A stretch of DNA of 64,000 bases from Devosia sp. (GCF_028290625.1 NZ_JAQGJM010000027.1:186001-250000); one strand, 5' to 3'; shown: positions 16,369 through 25,868, counted from the stretch's first letter. Notes: generated by a model from the letters alone, not told the origin. Numbers and translations: made by a program.

Positions 16369-19358
16369 GCACTTTCCGCATCCCCGGCAAGGGCCGCGTC
16401 GATAGCACCAAGCCGGTGCAATTCCTCTTCAACGGCAAGACCTACGCGGGCTTTGAGGGCGACACCGTCGCCTCGGCTCTGCTCGCCAGTGGCGTGCATC
16501 TGGTTGGCCGCTCGTTCAAGTACCACCGCCCGCGCGGTATCCTCTCGGCCGGCTCGGAAGAACCCAATGCGCTGCTCGGCATCGACCACGGCCCCGGCCG
16601 CGTCGAGCCGAATACCCGCGCTACGGTCATCGAGATTTCGCCGGGGCTGAAGACCATCAGCCAGAACCATTGGCCATCGCTGGAGCGCGATGTCGGCGCG
16701 ATCAACGATGTGCTCTACATGCTGTTCTCGGCGGGCTTCTACTACAAGACGTTCATGTGGCCGAAGTCCTTCTGGAACAAGGTCTATGAGCCGATCATTC
16801 GCGGCACGGCGGGCCTGGGCAAGTCGCCGATTGTGCCGGATCCCGATATCTATGCCAGCCGTTTCGCGCATTGCGACGTGCTCGTCGTGGGCGCCGGTCC
16901 CGCAGGTCTGGCTGCTGCGCTCGACGCCGGCCGCAGCGGCGCAAAGGTCCTGCTGGTCGACGAGCAGGCGGAACTGGGCGGTTCGCTGCTGTCGGAAACC
17001 GATGCCGGCGTGGATGGCATGACCGGCTGGGCCTGGCTCAAAGCCAGCGTGGACGAACTGGCCGGCATGTCCAATGTCACGCTGCTGCCGCGCACCACGG
17101 CCATTGGCTACTATCACCAGAATTTCGTCGGGCTCTGCCAGCGCATCACCGATCACCTCGCATCGGCCCCCGAAGGGACGCCCCGCGAACGTATGTGGAA
17201 GGTCCGCGCCAAGCAGGTCGTGCTGGCGCAGGGCGCCATCGAAAAACCGCTGGTGTTCGACGGCAATGATCGCCCAGGTGTCATGCTGGCCGGCTCTGCG
17301 CGTAGCTATCTCAACCGCTACGGCGTCAAGGTTGGCGACAGCCCCGTCGTCGTGACCTCGCATGACAGTGCCTGGCTCGCTGCCTTCGATCTGGCCCGCG
17401 CCGGCGTCAAGGTCGCGGCGATCATCGATATCCGTCCGGCCGTTCCGGAACATCTGACCACCAGCGCGTCGGCGCTGGGGATCGAAGTGCTCCTTGGCTG
17501 GACAGTCACCGGCACCAAGGGCCGCCTGCGGATCTCATCGCTCCGCGCCAAGCCGATCGACGGTGGCGTTGCCCAGGCCCGCGAATTTGCCTGCGACGCG
17601 CTGCTGATGAGCGGTGGCTGGAACCCCAGCCTGCACCTGTTCTCCCATACCCAAGGCAAGCTGGAATGGCGCGAAGATGCGCAGGTGTTCTTGCCCGCCA
17701 AGCACATCGAACAGAGCCGCTGCGCCGGTGCCGGTAACGGCAATTTCGGTCTGGCCAAGGTGCTGGCCGAAGGCGCAGAGGCCGGCGTCGCCGCCGCCAC
17801 AGATGCCGGTTTTTCCGGCACGGTTTCGGCCTATACCGTCAGCGACGAACTGGACATGACCGGCGTCAGCAGCCGCGAACTGCCGACCGACAAGAACCCG
17901 TCGACGGCCAAGGCTTTCGTCGATTTCCAGAACGACGTTACTGCCAAGGACATCCGCCTGGCCGTGCGCGAAGGCTTCAAGTCCATCGAGCACATCAAGC
18001 GCTACACCACCACCGGCATGGCGACCGATCAGGGCAAGACATCCAACATCAATGGCCTCGCCATTGCCGCCGACGCCGTGCAGCGCCAGGCGCCTGCCGT
18101 CGGTCTCACCACGTTCCGCCCGCCCTATACGCCAACCACCTTCGGCGCTTTCGCGGGCTACAGCCGCGGTGGCCTGTTCGATGTTACCCGCAAGACCGCG
18201 ATCGACGCCTGGGCGCAGGAGCGGGGGGCCGTCTTTGAGCCGGTCGCCCTCTGGCGCCGTGCCTGGTATTTCCCCAAGCCCGGCGAAGACATGCATGCCG
18301 CGGTGGCGCGAGAATGCAAAGCCACCCGCGACTCCCTCGGCATCTTCGATGCATCCACCCTGGGCAAGATCGAGATTGTCGGCCCCGACGCCGCCGAGTT
18401 CCTCAATCGCATGTACACCAACCCCTGGAGCAAGCTGCAGCCCGGCCGCTGCCGCTATGGCGTGCTACTCGGCGAAGATGGCTTCATTCGCGACGACGGC
18501 GTTATCGGCCGCCTGACCACCGATCGCTTCCATGTGACCACGACCACGGGCGGCGCCGCCCGCGTGCTCAACATGATGGAAGACTATCTGCAGACTGAGT
18601 TCCCAGACCTCAAGGTCTGGCTCACCTCGACCACCGAGCAGTGGTCGGTCATCGCCATCAATGGCCCCAACGCCCGCAATCTTCTGGCGCCGCTGATCGA
18701 GGGCATCGATCTGTCCGAAGAGGCCTTTCCGCACATGTCGGTCGCCACGGGCCGCATCTGCGGCGTGCCGACCCGGCTGTTCCGCATGAGCTTTACTGGC
18801 GAACGCGGTTATGAAGTCAACGTGCCGGCCCGCTATGGCCGGGCGATCTGGGAAAAGCTGATCGCCGAGGGACAAGCCTATGGCATCACGCCCTACGGCA
18901 CCGAGACCATGCATGTGCTGCGCGCCGAAAAGGGCTACATCATCGTCGGCCAGGACACCGATGGGACGCTGACCCCCGATGACGCCGGCCTCGGCTGGGC
19001 CATCGGCAAGGCCAAAGCCGACTTTGTCGGCAAGCGTTCGCTGGCCCGTCCGGACATGCTCAAAGCCGATCGCAAGCAACTGGTCGGCCTACTCACCGCC
19101 GACCCGAAGGTTGTGCTGGAGGAGGGCGCCCAGATCGTGCTCGATCCCAACCAGTCGGTGCCGATGAAGATGGTTGGCCACGTCACGTCCTCCTATTGGA
19201 GCGTGTCGCTGGGCCGGTCCATTGCCCTGGCAGTAATCGAGGGTGGCAATGCCCGCATGGGCGAGACCGTTCACATTCCGATGCCGGATGGCACGCTGCG
19301 CGCCGAAGTCACAGGCACCGTCTTCGTCGATCCCGAAAACACGCGCCTCAGCGCTTAA
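16365..19358 (+). CDS. soxA: Sarcosine oxidase alpha subunit
   Basis: A 997-residue subunit with three regions: an N-terminal 2Fe-2S-ferredoxin-like fold lacking the cluster (about 1-110; SFKYHRPRGILSAGSEEPNALL), an NAD-binding flavin-reductase-like domain (GAGPAGLAAALDAGRSG near residue 174), and a C-terminal GcvT/THF-binding domain from about residue 610 to the end (MSFTGERGYEVNVPARYG, GTETMHVLRAEKGYIIVGQDTDG). This is the full normal length. The ATG overlaps the soxD stop, so expression is translationally coupled. It accepts the methylene group onto THF, directly linking to the PurU step encoded in the neighbouring operon. Confidence 0.95.
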   Translation: MSTFRIPGKGRVDSTKPVQFLFNGKTYAGFEGDTVASALLASGVHLVGRSFKYHRPRGILSAGSEEPNALLGIDHGPGRVEPNTRATVIEISPGLKTISQNHWPSLERDVGAINDVLYMLFSAGFYYKTFMWPKSFWNKVYEPIIRGTAGLGKSPIVPDPDIYASRFAHCDVLVVGAGPAGLAAALDAGRSGAKVLLVDEQAELGGSLLSETDAGVDGMTGWAWLKASVDELAGMSNVTLLPRTTAIGYYHQNFVGLCQRITDHLASAPEGTPRERMWKVRAKQVVLAQGAIEKPLVFDGNDRPGVMLAGSARSYLNRYGVKVGDSPVVVTSHDSAWLAAFDLARAGVKVAAIIDIRPAVPEHLTTSASALGIEVLLGWTVTGTKGRLRISSLRAKPIDGGVAQAREFACDALLMSGGWNPSLHLFSHTQGKLEWREDAQVFLPAKHIEQSRCAGAGNGNFGLAKVLAEGAEAGVAAATDAGFSGTVSAYTVSDELDMTGVSSRELPTDKNPSTAKAFVDFQNDVTAKDIRLAVREGFKSIEHIKRYTTTGMATDQGKTSNINGLAIAADAVQRQAPAVGLTTFRPPYTPTTFGAFAGYSRGGLFDVTRKTAIDAWAQERGAVFEPVALWRRAWYFPKPGEDMHAAVARECKATRDSLGIFDASTLGKIEIVGPDAAEFLNRMYTNPWSKLQPGRCRYGVLLGEDGFIRDDGVIGRLTTDRFHVTTTTGGAARVLNMMEDYLQTEFPDLKVWLTSTTEQWSVIAINGPNARNLLAPLIEGIDLSEEAFPHMSVATGRICGVPTRLFRMSFTGERGYEVNVPARYGRAIWEKLIAEGQAYGITPYGTETMHVLRAEKGYIIVGQDTDGTLTPDDAGLGWAIGKAKADFVGKRSLARPDMLKADRKQLVGLLTADPKVVLEEGAQIVLDPNQSVPMKMVGHVTSSYWSVSLGRSIALAVIEGGNARMGETVHIPMPDGTLRAEVTGTVFVDPENTRLSA

Positions 19359-19368
19359 GGAGCACAGA

Positions 19369-19926
19369 ATGATGCAGACCCATCATCCTCTGGCCGGCCG
19401 CGCACTGCCCGGCGCACAGGGCCGCGTCAGTATCCGCCCGGTCGAGGATTGCACCCGCTTCATCCTGCGGATCGACCCGCAAAACCTCGGTGCAGCATCG
19501 AGCGTGTGGGGCGCCAACCTGCCGCCGACCATCGGCGGTCTGGTCTCCGGCTCCGGCCGCATCGCCACCTGCATCGGTCCCGATGAGTGGTATCTCATCG
19601 CCCCGCTCACCGAGCAGGACGCCATCGAGAGCGCCTTTGCCGCGCTTTACGCCACCACGATCCACAGCCTCGTTGATGTCAGCCACCGCGAAGTCGGCAT
19701 TGCGGTCGATGGTCCCGATGCAGTCCTCGCGCTCCAGGCCAGCATCGCCTTCGACATTGCCGCCATGCTGGTCGGCAGTGGTTGCCGCACCATCATCGAC
19801 CGGGTGCAGATCATCCTGCTGCGCGAGGGCCAGGACAGTTTCCGCGTCGAGGTCTGGAATTCGTTTTCCGACCACGTCTGGAACCTGCTGGCCGGCATTT
19901 GCCGCGAAATCGAGCTTGGCGTCTGA
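19369..19926 (+). CDS. soxG: Sarcosine oxidase gamma subunit
   Basis: A 185-residue subunit ending the core sox set, 10 bases after soxA, with AAGGAG upstream of two adjacent ATGs (19369 and 19372). Family pattern: WLIGPDEWYLI-like CIGPDEWYLIAP at about residue 70 and LVDVSHREVGIAVDGPDA. The gamma subunit is structurally related to GcvT domains and stabilises the complex, with no catalytic residues of its own known. All four subunits are intact here. Confidence 0.92.
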   Translation: MMQTHHPLAGRALPGAQGRVSIRPVEDCTRFILRIDPQNLGAASSVWGANLPPTIGGLVSGSGRIATCIGPDEWYLIAPLTEQDAIESAFAALYATTIHSLVDVSHREVGIAVDGPDAVLALQASIAFDIAAMLVGSGCRTIIDRVQIILLREGQDSFRVEVWNSFSDHVWNLLAGICREIELGV

Positions 19927-19946
19927 CGCCTTCAGAAGGAAAACCT

Positions 19947-20456
19947 ATGACGACCGAAGCGCGCGCTGCCCTCGATGCCCTTTTTGCCGAGCTTGGGATC
20001 ACGCCCATCGCTATCGAGCATCCTCCGGTTCACACGGTGGAGGAAGCTCTGCCCTTCTGGTCTGCGCTCGAGGGCGTGCACACCAAGAACCTCCTGCTGA
20101 AAGGCGCCAAGGGCGGCCTCTGGCTCGTCTGCGTCCCCACCGATCGTCGCCTCGACCTCAAGGCCCTGGCGGCCCATGTCGGCGCCAAGAAATTCTCCTT
20201 CGCCAGCGGCGAGACGCTGCTTGAGGCGCTTGGCGTGGTCCAAGGCTCGGTCAGCCCACTCGCGCTGATCAATGACAAAGCCAATGTGGTGCAGTTGGTC
20301 CTTGCCAAGGACATGCTGGCCCAGCCCCGCATCACCGTCCACCCGCTGACCAATACGGCGACCGTCTCGCTGACCAGCGACGAACTGGTCAAAGTCGTCA
20401 CCACCACCGGCCACCGCCCGGAAATCGTCGACTTCGACACGCTGGCCAGCGCCTAG
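19947..20456 (+). CDS. Prolyl-tRNA editing deacylase (YbaK/ProX family, PrdX-like)
   Basis: A 169-residue stand-alone YbaK-type domain that hydrolyses mischarged aminoacyl-tRNA, classically Ala-tRNA(Pro). Family features: PPVHTVEEALPFWSALEGVHTKNLLLK near the start with the catalytic-site lysine, VGAKKFSFASGETLLEALGVVQGSVSPLALIND, and the terminal HRPEIVDF segment. AGAAGGA lies six bases before ATG 19947, 20 bases after soxG, so it is apparently part of the sox operon. It converges on the GbdR-like gene with a four-base overlap. Why a tRNA proof-reading enzyme should be co-transcribed with sarcosine oxidase is unclear; a role against mischarging by small amino acids such as glycine is speculation. 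Confidence 0.88.
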   Translation: MTTEARAALDALFAELGITPIAIEHPPVHTVEEALPFWSALEGVHTKNLLLKGAKGGLWLVCVPTDRRLDLKALAAHVGAKKFSFASGETLLEALGVVQGSVSPLALINDKANVVQLVLAKDMLAQPRITVHPLTNTATVSLTSDELVKVVTTTGHRPEIVDFDTLASA

Positions 20457-21415
20457 GCCGCGGCCTTGCGCTCACTGCTCGGGCTGTGTCCGAAATGGTC
20501 GAGATAGCTCTGTGAGAAATACGACGCCGAATTGAACCCGCTCGCCATCGCCACGTCGAGAACGGGCATGCGCGTCTGCCGCAACAACTGGCCGGCGTGG
20601 TCGAGCCTGATCTTGATATAGTGCCGGTTGGGCGAGGTGCCCAGATGCTTGAGAAACAGCCGCTCAAGCTGCCGCGGCGACAGCGCGACGCCGCGGGCAA
20701 ATTCCGCGATGGTCAGTGGCCGCTCGATCGAACGCTCCATCAGCGAGATGACGCGCAGCAGCTTGGGATCGGCCACGCCGAGCCGCGTCCGCATATCCAT
20801 GCGCTGCCGCTCGCTCGCTTCGCGAATACGATGGTGGATCAACTGGTCGGTCACGGCGCTCGAGACCGCCTCGCCGTGATCGCGCTTGATCAGCGACAGC
20901 ATCATATCCGCCGCCGCCACGCCACCAGCGCAGGTGAAGCGGTCCCGGTCGATCTCGAACAATTCCTCGCCAATATCGAGGTCGGGGAAATCCGCCCGAA
21001 TTCCCGGGCGATTTTCCCAGTGGATGGTGCAGCGATAGCCATCCAGCAATCCGGCCTGCGCCAGCACATAGGTACCGGTACAGACCGCCCCTGGCGATGC
21101 TCCGAACTTGGTCAGCCGCCGGACCACCGAGATGAGGTCGCGGTGGTCGATCAGTTGCACATCGACGCCGGCGCAGACCACCACCGCATCCATGTTCGGC
21201 GCGTCGCGAAACGACTGTTCCACATTGACGCGCACGCCATTGGAGGCCTCTGCGGTGAGCCCGTCCGCTGAGTACAGATGCCACTCATAGAGCTTGCGTC
21301 CGGTCGTGCGATTGGCCAGCCGCAGCGGTTCGATCGCTGCGGTAAAAGCGATCATCGAAAACTGCTCGGTGAGCATGAAGCCAAAGACCTGGGGACCAGA
21401 ACCGCTATGCACCAT
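20453..21415 (-). CDS. gbdR: GbdR-like GlxA-family regulator of betaine catabolism
   Basis: A 320-residue regulator with a DJ-1/PfpI-like ligand domain (about 8-195; QVFGFMLTEQFSMIAFTAAIEPLRLAN, PGAVCTGTYVLAQAGLLDGY, RFTCAGGVAAADMML) and a C-terminal AraC HTH (about 215-315; RPLTIAEFARGVALSPRQLERLFLKHLG). GbdR activates betaine, dimethylglycine and sarcosine catabolic genes in Pseudomonas. Divergence from gbcA with a TGTCGC direct repeat in the gap supports the same role. ATG 21415 gives the family-like N-terminus; a 19-codon extension is possible. The second GlxA-type regulator at 13637 may split the regulon by inducer. Confidence 0.82.
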   Translation of the reverse strand: MVHSGSGPQVFGFMLTEQFSMIAFTAAIEPLRLANRTTGRKLYEWHLYSADGLTAEASNGVRVNVEQSFRDAPNMDAVVVCAGVDVQLIDHRDLISVVRRLTKFGASPGAVCTGTYVLAQAGLLDGYRCTIHWENRPGIRADFPDLDIGEELFEIDRDRFTCAGGVAAADMMLSLIKRDHGEAVSSAVTDQLIHHRIREASERQRMDMRTRLGVADPKLLRVISLMERSIERPLTIAEFARGVALSPRQLERLFLKHLGTSPNRHYIKIRLDHAGQLLRQTRMPVLDVAMASGFNSASYFSQSYLDHFGHSPSSERKAAA

Positions 21416-21435
21416 GACACCCAACAAATATATAA

Positions 21436-21462
21436 TGTCGCAAAATCTAAAGCAGCTGTCGC
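21436..21462. promoter_or_regulatory. TGTCGC direct repeat in the gbdR-gbcA gap
   Basis: TGTCGC at 21436-21441 and again at 21457-21462, exactly 21 bases (two helical turns) apart, in the 137-base divergent region. Direct half-sites at this spacing are typical of AraC-family operators, and the half-site core matches the TGTCGCAA block found before soxB and etfB. Likely bound by the GbdR-like protein; not proven. Confidence 0.55.
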
Positions 21463-21552
21463 CCCGCATCAAGACAGCTTGGAAAAAAGCGAGAATTCTG
21501 TTCCATCGACAGCGGCCTTGCGCGCCCCATCTCGGTTGAGGAGAGTTCAGTC

Positions 21553-22809
21553 ATGCTCGATAAGGTGCCATCGCTCGAAGCGCTCGTTCACGGACGAAAA
21601 CCCGGCCACAGCCTCGATGCCCCCTTCTATACCTCGCCCGAGATATTCGAGGCGGATATGGACATGATTTTTTCGCGCCACTGGCTCTATGTCGGCGTCG
21701 AACCCGATGTGCCTGAGCCCGGCGACGTGATGACCATCGACATCGGTAGGAGCTCGGTGCTGATCGTCCGTGACGATGATAACAACGTCAAAGCCTTCCA
21801 CAATGTGTGCCGCCATCGCGGCGCAAGGCTGATCGACGAGGAAAAGACGACGGTCGGGAACCTGGTCTGCCGCTACCACAGCTGGACCTATGATCTCGAC
21901 GGCAATCTGGTGCACGCGCCGCATATGGGCGCGGATTTCGATAAGTCCTGCAAGGGCCTCAAGCCGGTCAACCTGCGCTCGCTCGAAGGCCTGCTGTTCA
22001 TCTGCCTCGCCGACAATCCACCGGAAGATTTTGACGAGGTTGCCGCCCGCATGGGGCCCTACATCGCGCCGCATAAGGTGCGCGACACCAAGATCGCCTA
22101 TCAGAGCGACCTGATCGAGATGGGCAACTGGAAGCTCACCATCGAGAACAATCGCGAGTGCTATCACTGCGAGGCCAACCATCCCGAACTGACCGTGCCG
22201 CTGTTCGCCTATGGCTTCGGCTTCTCACCCGAGGAGATGGACCCGCTCGATCTCGAAAACGCGCAACGCTATGATGCTCTGCGCCAGACCAGCCATGCCG
22301 AATGGGAAAGCATGGGGCTGCCGTCGCGCGAGATCGAGGAACTCGATACGCGCGTCACCGGCTTTCGCACCGAACGCCTGCCGCTGGACGGCGATGGCGA
22401 GTCCCATACCATGGATACCCGCGCCGCCTGCCGGCTGCCGCTGGGGGCCTTTACCAATGCCAAGCTGGGCGGCCTCTCCTTTTGGACCCAGCCCAATTCG
22501 TGGCACCACTTCCTCGGCGACCATATCGTGACATTCGCCACGTTCCCGCTCGATGCCGGGCGCACGCTTGTTCGCACCAAGTGGCTGGTCAACAAGGATG
22601 CCGTCGAAGGGGTCGACTACGACCTCGCCAACTTGATCGAAGTGTGGACCGCAACCAACCAGCAGGACGCGGCACTGGTCGAAATGTGCCAGAGGGGCGC
22701 AATGAACCCGGCCTACGAGCCCGGTCCATATTCGCCAAATACCGAAATGCTCGTCGAGAAATTCCAGCGTTGGTATATCGGCCGCATGGCCGAGCATCTG
22801 GGTGCCTGA
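21553..22809 (+). CDS. gbcA: Glycine betaine monooxygenase, Rieske oxygenase subunit
   Basis: A 418-residue Rieske non-heme iron oxygenase that demethylates glycine betaine to dimethylglycine plus formaldehyde. The Rieske ligands are Cys86-X-His88 and Cys106-X2-His109, in NVCRHRGARL and VCRYHSWTYD. The mononuclear iron region is IENNRECYHCEANHPEL. GAGGAG lies before ATG 21553. It is followed four bases later by its reductase gene and faces a gbdR-like regulator. The related stachydrine demethylase Stc2 is similar in sequence, but the flanking dimethylglycine and sarcosine genes strongly favour betaine. Confidence 0.9.
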   Translation: MLDKVPSLEALVHGRKPGHSLDAPFYTSPEIFEADMDMIFSRHWLYVGVEPDVPEPGDVMTIDIGRSSVLIVRDDDNNVKAFHNVCRHRGARLIDEEKTTVGNLVCRYHSWTYDLDGNLVHAPHMGADFDKSCKGLKPVNLRSLEGLLFICLADNPPEDFDEVAARMGPYIAPHKVRDTKIAYQSDLIEMGNWKLTIENNRECYHCEANHPELTVPLFAYGFGFSPEEMDPLDLENAQRYDALRQTSHAEWESMGLPSREIEELDTRVTGFRTERLPLDGDGESHTMDTRAACRLPLGAFTNAKLGGLSFWTQPNSWHHFLGDHIVTFATFPLDAGRTLVRTKWLVNKDAVEGVDYDLANLIEVWTATNQQDAALVEMCQRGAMNPAYEPGPYSPNTEMLVEKFQRWYIGRMAEHLGA

Positions 22810-22813
22810 AGCC

Positions 22814-23926
22814 ATGACCTCGTCCCTGGGCGACGCGAACCGACTTGAGCTTGCGTCCAACGCGTGGGACAGCGAGCAGGATGACACTTTGGTTTGCCGC
22901 GCCGTGCGGCAGGAGACGCATGACGTCAAGACCTTCGTGTTGTCCCCTGCGACTCCGGGGCGGTTCAGCTATCAGCCGGGTCAGTTCATGACCTATGCCT
23001 TTGACATCGGCGGGGAGACCATCCACCGCTGCTACACCATCTCGGCGGCGCCGACGCGGCCCAACGCCATCTCTCTCACGGTCAAGCGCGTCCCCAACGG
23101 ACCGGTCTCGAACTGGCTGCATGACAATCTGAAGCCCGGCGTTTCGGTGAAAGCCTTGGGACCGATGGGCAGCTTCACCTGCTTCGCCCATCCAGCATCG
23201 CGCTATCTGTTCCTGTCAGGCGGCAGCGGCATCACTCCGCTGATGTCGATGGCGCGGACCTATCACGACCTGGCCGAGCCCAAGGATATTGTGTTTGTCC
23301 ACTCAGCCCGTACCGTGACCGACATCATCTTCCGCGAAGAGCTGGAACTGATGGCGCGGCTATCGCCGAGCTTCAAGTTTGCGCCGATCTGCGAGGCGGC
23401 CAATCCGCTGGCGCCCTATTCCGGGCTGATGGGCCGGTTGTCCCTCGACCAGCTCAAGGTCATCGCGCCCGATTTCATGAGCCGCGAGATCTTCGTCTGC
23501 GGGCCGGCACCGTATATGGCGGCCGTGCGCACCATGCTCGGCTCCGCCGGCTTCGATATGGCGCACCACCACGAGGAGAGCTTCAACTTCGAGACGCTCT
23601 CGGCGGGGGAAAAGACAGAAGCGATCGAGGGTGAGATCGCCCTCGATGCGCCGGAAGCGGCCAAAACCTACACCGTCGAGTTCACCAAGACCCGCCGTTC
23701 CATCGAAGTTCCCGAAACCATGACGGTGCTCGAAGCCGCCAAGCGTGCGGGCATGCGCCTACCCTCGTCATGCACGCAAGGCCTTTGTGGCACCTGCAAA
23801 TCAAAGAAGGTATCGGGTAGCATCGTGATGAACCATCAGGGCGGTATTCGTCAGCGCGAAATCGACGCCGGCATGATGTTGCTGTGCTGCTCCAAACCCA
23901 CCAGCAACCTGGTGATCGAACGCTAG
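22814..23926 (+). CDS. gbcB: Glycine betaine monooxygenase reductase subunit
   Basis: A 370-residue NAD(P)H-flavin-ferredoxin reductase. Order of domains: flavin-binding barrel (about 35-130; HRCYTISAAP), NAD-binding domain (130-265; LFLSGGSGITPLMSM, IFVCGPAPYM), and a C-terminal plant-type 2Fe-2S domain with Cys320, Cys325, Cys328 and Cys358 or Cys359 (SCTQGLCGTCKSKK, LLCCSKP). It feeds electrons to GbcA. ATG 22814 is preferred; a GTG at 22802 would overlap the gbcA stop. Confidence 0.92.
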   Translation: MTSSLGDANRLELASNAWDSEQDDTLVCRAVRQETHDVKTFVLSPATPGRFSYQPGQFMTYAFDIGGETIHRCYTISAAPTRPNAISLTVKRVPNGPVSNWLHDNLKPGVSVKALGPMGSFTCFAHPASRYLFLSGGSGITPLMSMARTYHDLAEPKDIVFVHSARTVTDIIFREELELMARLSPSFKFAPICEAANPLAPYSGLMGRLSLDQLKVIAPDFMSREIFVCGPAPYMAAVRTMLGSAGFDMAHHHEESFNFETLSAGEKTEAIEGEIALDAPEAAKTYTVEFTKTRRSIEVPETMTVLEAAKRAGMRLPSSCTQGLCGTCKSKKVSGSIVMNHQGGIRQREIDAGMMLLCCSKPTSNLVIER

Positions 23927-23944
23927 GCTGAAACGCACTGCATC

Positions 23945-24994
23945 TTAGTGCACGCCACTCCCGGCGCGCACTGGCTTGCTGCGCAGAGCAGCGACGACGT
24001 TCTGATTGAAGATGCTCCCGACCAGTTGCCCGTCCGCCCCCCTGACACAAACCGATGGTGCCCCCGCGGACAGCTGTTCGATAACGGCGGCAAGCGGACT
24101 ATCGGCGGGCACCGCATTCACCCCGCTGCCGATTTCCGGCGACATGATGTCCATGGCTCGCAACACGTTGAGCGGGTTCATATGCGCCACGAAGTCCTCG
24201 ACGTAATCGTCGACCGGGCTGGCGATGATCTCCTGCGGCGTGCCGCATTGCACGATCCGCCCGCCCTCCATCAGCGCGATGCGGTCACCCAGCTTGAACG
24301 CTTCGTCGAGATCGTGGCTGACGAAAATGATGGTGCGTTTCAGCTTGGCCTGCAGATCCAGCAGCTCATCCTGCAGCCGCGCGCGAATCAGTGGGTCGAG
24401 CGCCGAGAACGGCTCGTCCATCAGCAGGATCGGCGCATCGGTGGCAAAGGCCCGCGCCAGCCCGACGCGCTGTTGCATGCCGCCGGAGAGCTCGCTCACA
24501 TGGCGCTGGGCCCAGTCGGTCAACCCGACGAGTTCCAACTGCGTGCGCACCTTGTCCTCGCGCTGTGCTTTGGGCATCCCGTCCAGTTCAAGGCCCAGCG
24601 CGACATTGTCCAGCACGGTACGCCACGGCAACAGGCCAAACTGCTGGAACACCATGGCCACCGTCTTGCGCCGCAGCCGCAGCAGGTCCTGGCGCGAACA
24701 CGCCGCCGGATCGACACTCCAGGCGCCATCGTTGATCCGCACCGCGCCGCGCACCACCGGATTGAGCCCGTTGACCGCCCGCAGCAACGTCGATTTGCCG
24801 GAGCCGGACAGGCCCATCAGCACCAGGATTTCCCCGGTCCTGACGGTCAGCGAGCAATCGTGGACGCCCAGGATTTGTCCGGTCTCCTTGCGGATGTCAT
24901 TCCGGGTCATGCCCTTGTCCATCAGCGGCAGGGCCAGTTCCGGATTGGGGCCGAAGACGATATTGACCCGATCGAAGATGACGGCGTCGTCCAT
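23945..24994 (-). CDS. choV: Choline/betaine ABC transporter ATP-binding protein
   Basis: A 349-residue ProV/ChoV-type ATPase. Walker A is GLSGSGKSTLLRAVNGL, the Q-loop MVFQQFGLLPWRTV, the signature VSELSGGMQQRVGLARA and Walker B PILLMDEPFSALDPLIR. The C-terminal 70 residues form a CBS-like segment (MDIMSPEI to GSIFNQNVVAAL) that in ProV/OpuA homologues senses ionic strength. MDDAV at 24994 is chosen; it lies four bases after the choW stop. It energises uptake of choline or related osmolytes for the adjacent catabolic genes. Confidence 0.9.
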   Translation of the reverse strand: MDDAVIFDRVNIVFGPNPELALPLMDKGMTRNDIRKETGQILGVHDCSLTVRTGEILVLMGLSGSGKSTLLRAVNGLNPVVRGAVRINDGAWSVDPAACSRQDLLRLRRKTVAMVFQQFGLLPWRTVLDNVALGLELDGMPKAQREDKVRTQLELVGLTDWAQRHVSELSGGMQQRVGLARAFATDAPILLMDEPFSALDPLIRARLQDELLDLQAKLKRTIIFVSHDLDEAFKLGDRIALMEGGRIVQCGTPQEIIASPVDDYVEDFVAHMNPLNVLRAMDIMSPEIGSGVNAVPADSPLAAVIEQLSAGAPSVCVRGADGQLVGSIFNQNVVAALRSKPVRAGSGVH

Positions 24995-24998
24995 GGGT

Positions 24999-25832
24999 CT
25001 ACCTCTGTTTGATCCGCAGCATCCGATCGAGGATGATGGCCACCACGACGATGATGAAGCCGCTCTCGAAGCCGAGGGCAGTATTGACCGAGTTGAGTGC
25101 ACGCACCACCGGCACGCCGAGGCCATCGGCACCGACGAGCGCCGCCACCACCACCATCGATAGCGACAGCATGATCGTCTGGTTCAACCCCGCCATGATC
25201 TGCGGCAGGCTATAGGGCAGTTCGACCTTCCACAGCTTCTGGCTCGGCGTACCGCCAAAGGCGTCGACTGCTTCGAGCAGCGCCGGGGGTGTCGTTGAAA
25301 TGCCCAGGTAAGTCATGCGGATCGGTGCCGGCAGCACGAAGATCACCGTGGCGATCAGGCCGGGCACCATGCCGATACCGAAGAATACGATGGCGGGAAT
25401 GAGATAGACGAATGTCGGCAGCGTCTGCATCAGGTCGAGCACCGGCTGCGTCGCTTGGTAGAGCCGCGGCCGATGGGCCAGTCCAATCCCGATGGGAACG
25501 CCGATCGCCATGCAGACGATGCAGGCCGAAATCACCAGCGTCAGGCTCTCGGTGGTCTCTTCCCAATAGCCCTGGTTGAGGATGAACAGGAACCCGATCA
25601 GCACCAGCAGGCACGTGCTCCACTTGCGTTGCAAATACCAGGTCAGCGCGAGAAAAATGGCGATGATCACCAGCGGATGCGGCGCCTGGAACAGCCAGAG
25701 CAGCGCGTTGATCAGGCCCTCGGCACCATAGGACAGCGTATCGAAGAACCCTGAAAAGTTGTCCTTTAGGAAATTGAAGACCGCGCTGGCCCATTTGCCG
25801 ACTGGGATCTTGTTGTCTGTCAGCCAATCCAT
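24999..25832 (-). CDS. choW: Choline/betaine ABC transporter permease
   Basis: A 277-residue inner-membrane permease of the ProW/OpuAB type with about seven hydrophobic segments. The conserved cytoplasmic EAA-like loop reads EAVDAFGGTPSQKLWKVELP, and the upstream LMQTLPTFVYLIPAIVFFGIGMVPG is a hallmark of glycine betaine/choline permeases. It is encoded 71 bases after choX, behind a stable hairpin, and four bases before choV, forming choX-choW-choV. Confidence 0.9.
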   Translation of the reverse strand: MDWLTDNKIPVGKWASAVFNFLKDNFSGFFDTLSYGAEGLINALLWLFQAPHPLVIIAIFLALTWYLQRKWSTCLLVLIGFLFILNQGYWEETTESLTLVISACIVCMAIGVPIGIGLAHRPRLYQATQPVLDLMQTLPTFVYLIPAIVFFGIGMVPGLIATVIFVLPAPIRMTYLGISTTPPALLEAVDAFGGTPSQKLWKVELPYSLPQIMAGLNQTIMLSLSMVVVAALVGADGLGVPVVRALNSVNTALGFESGFIIVVVAIILDRMLRIKQR

Positions 25833-25868
25833 GCCGCGCCCCCGGTATTGCAGGCTAGAAACAAATCA

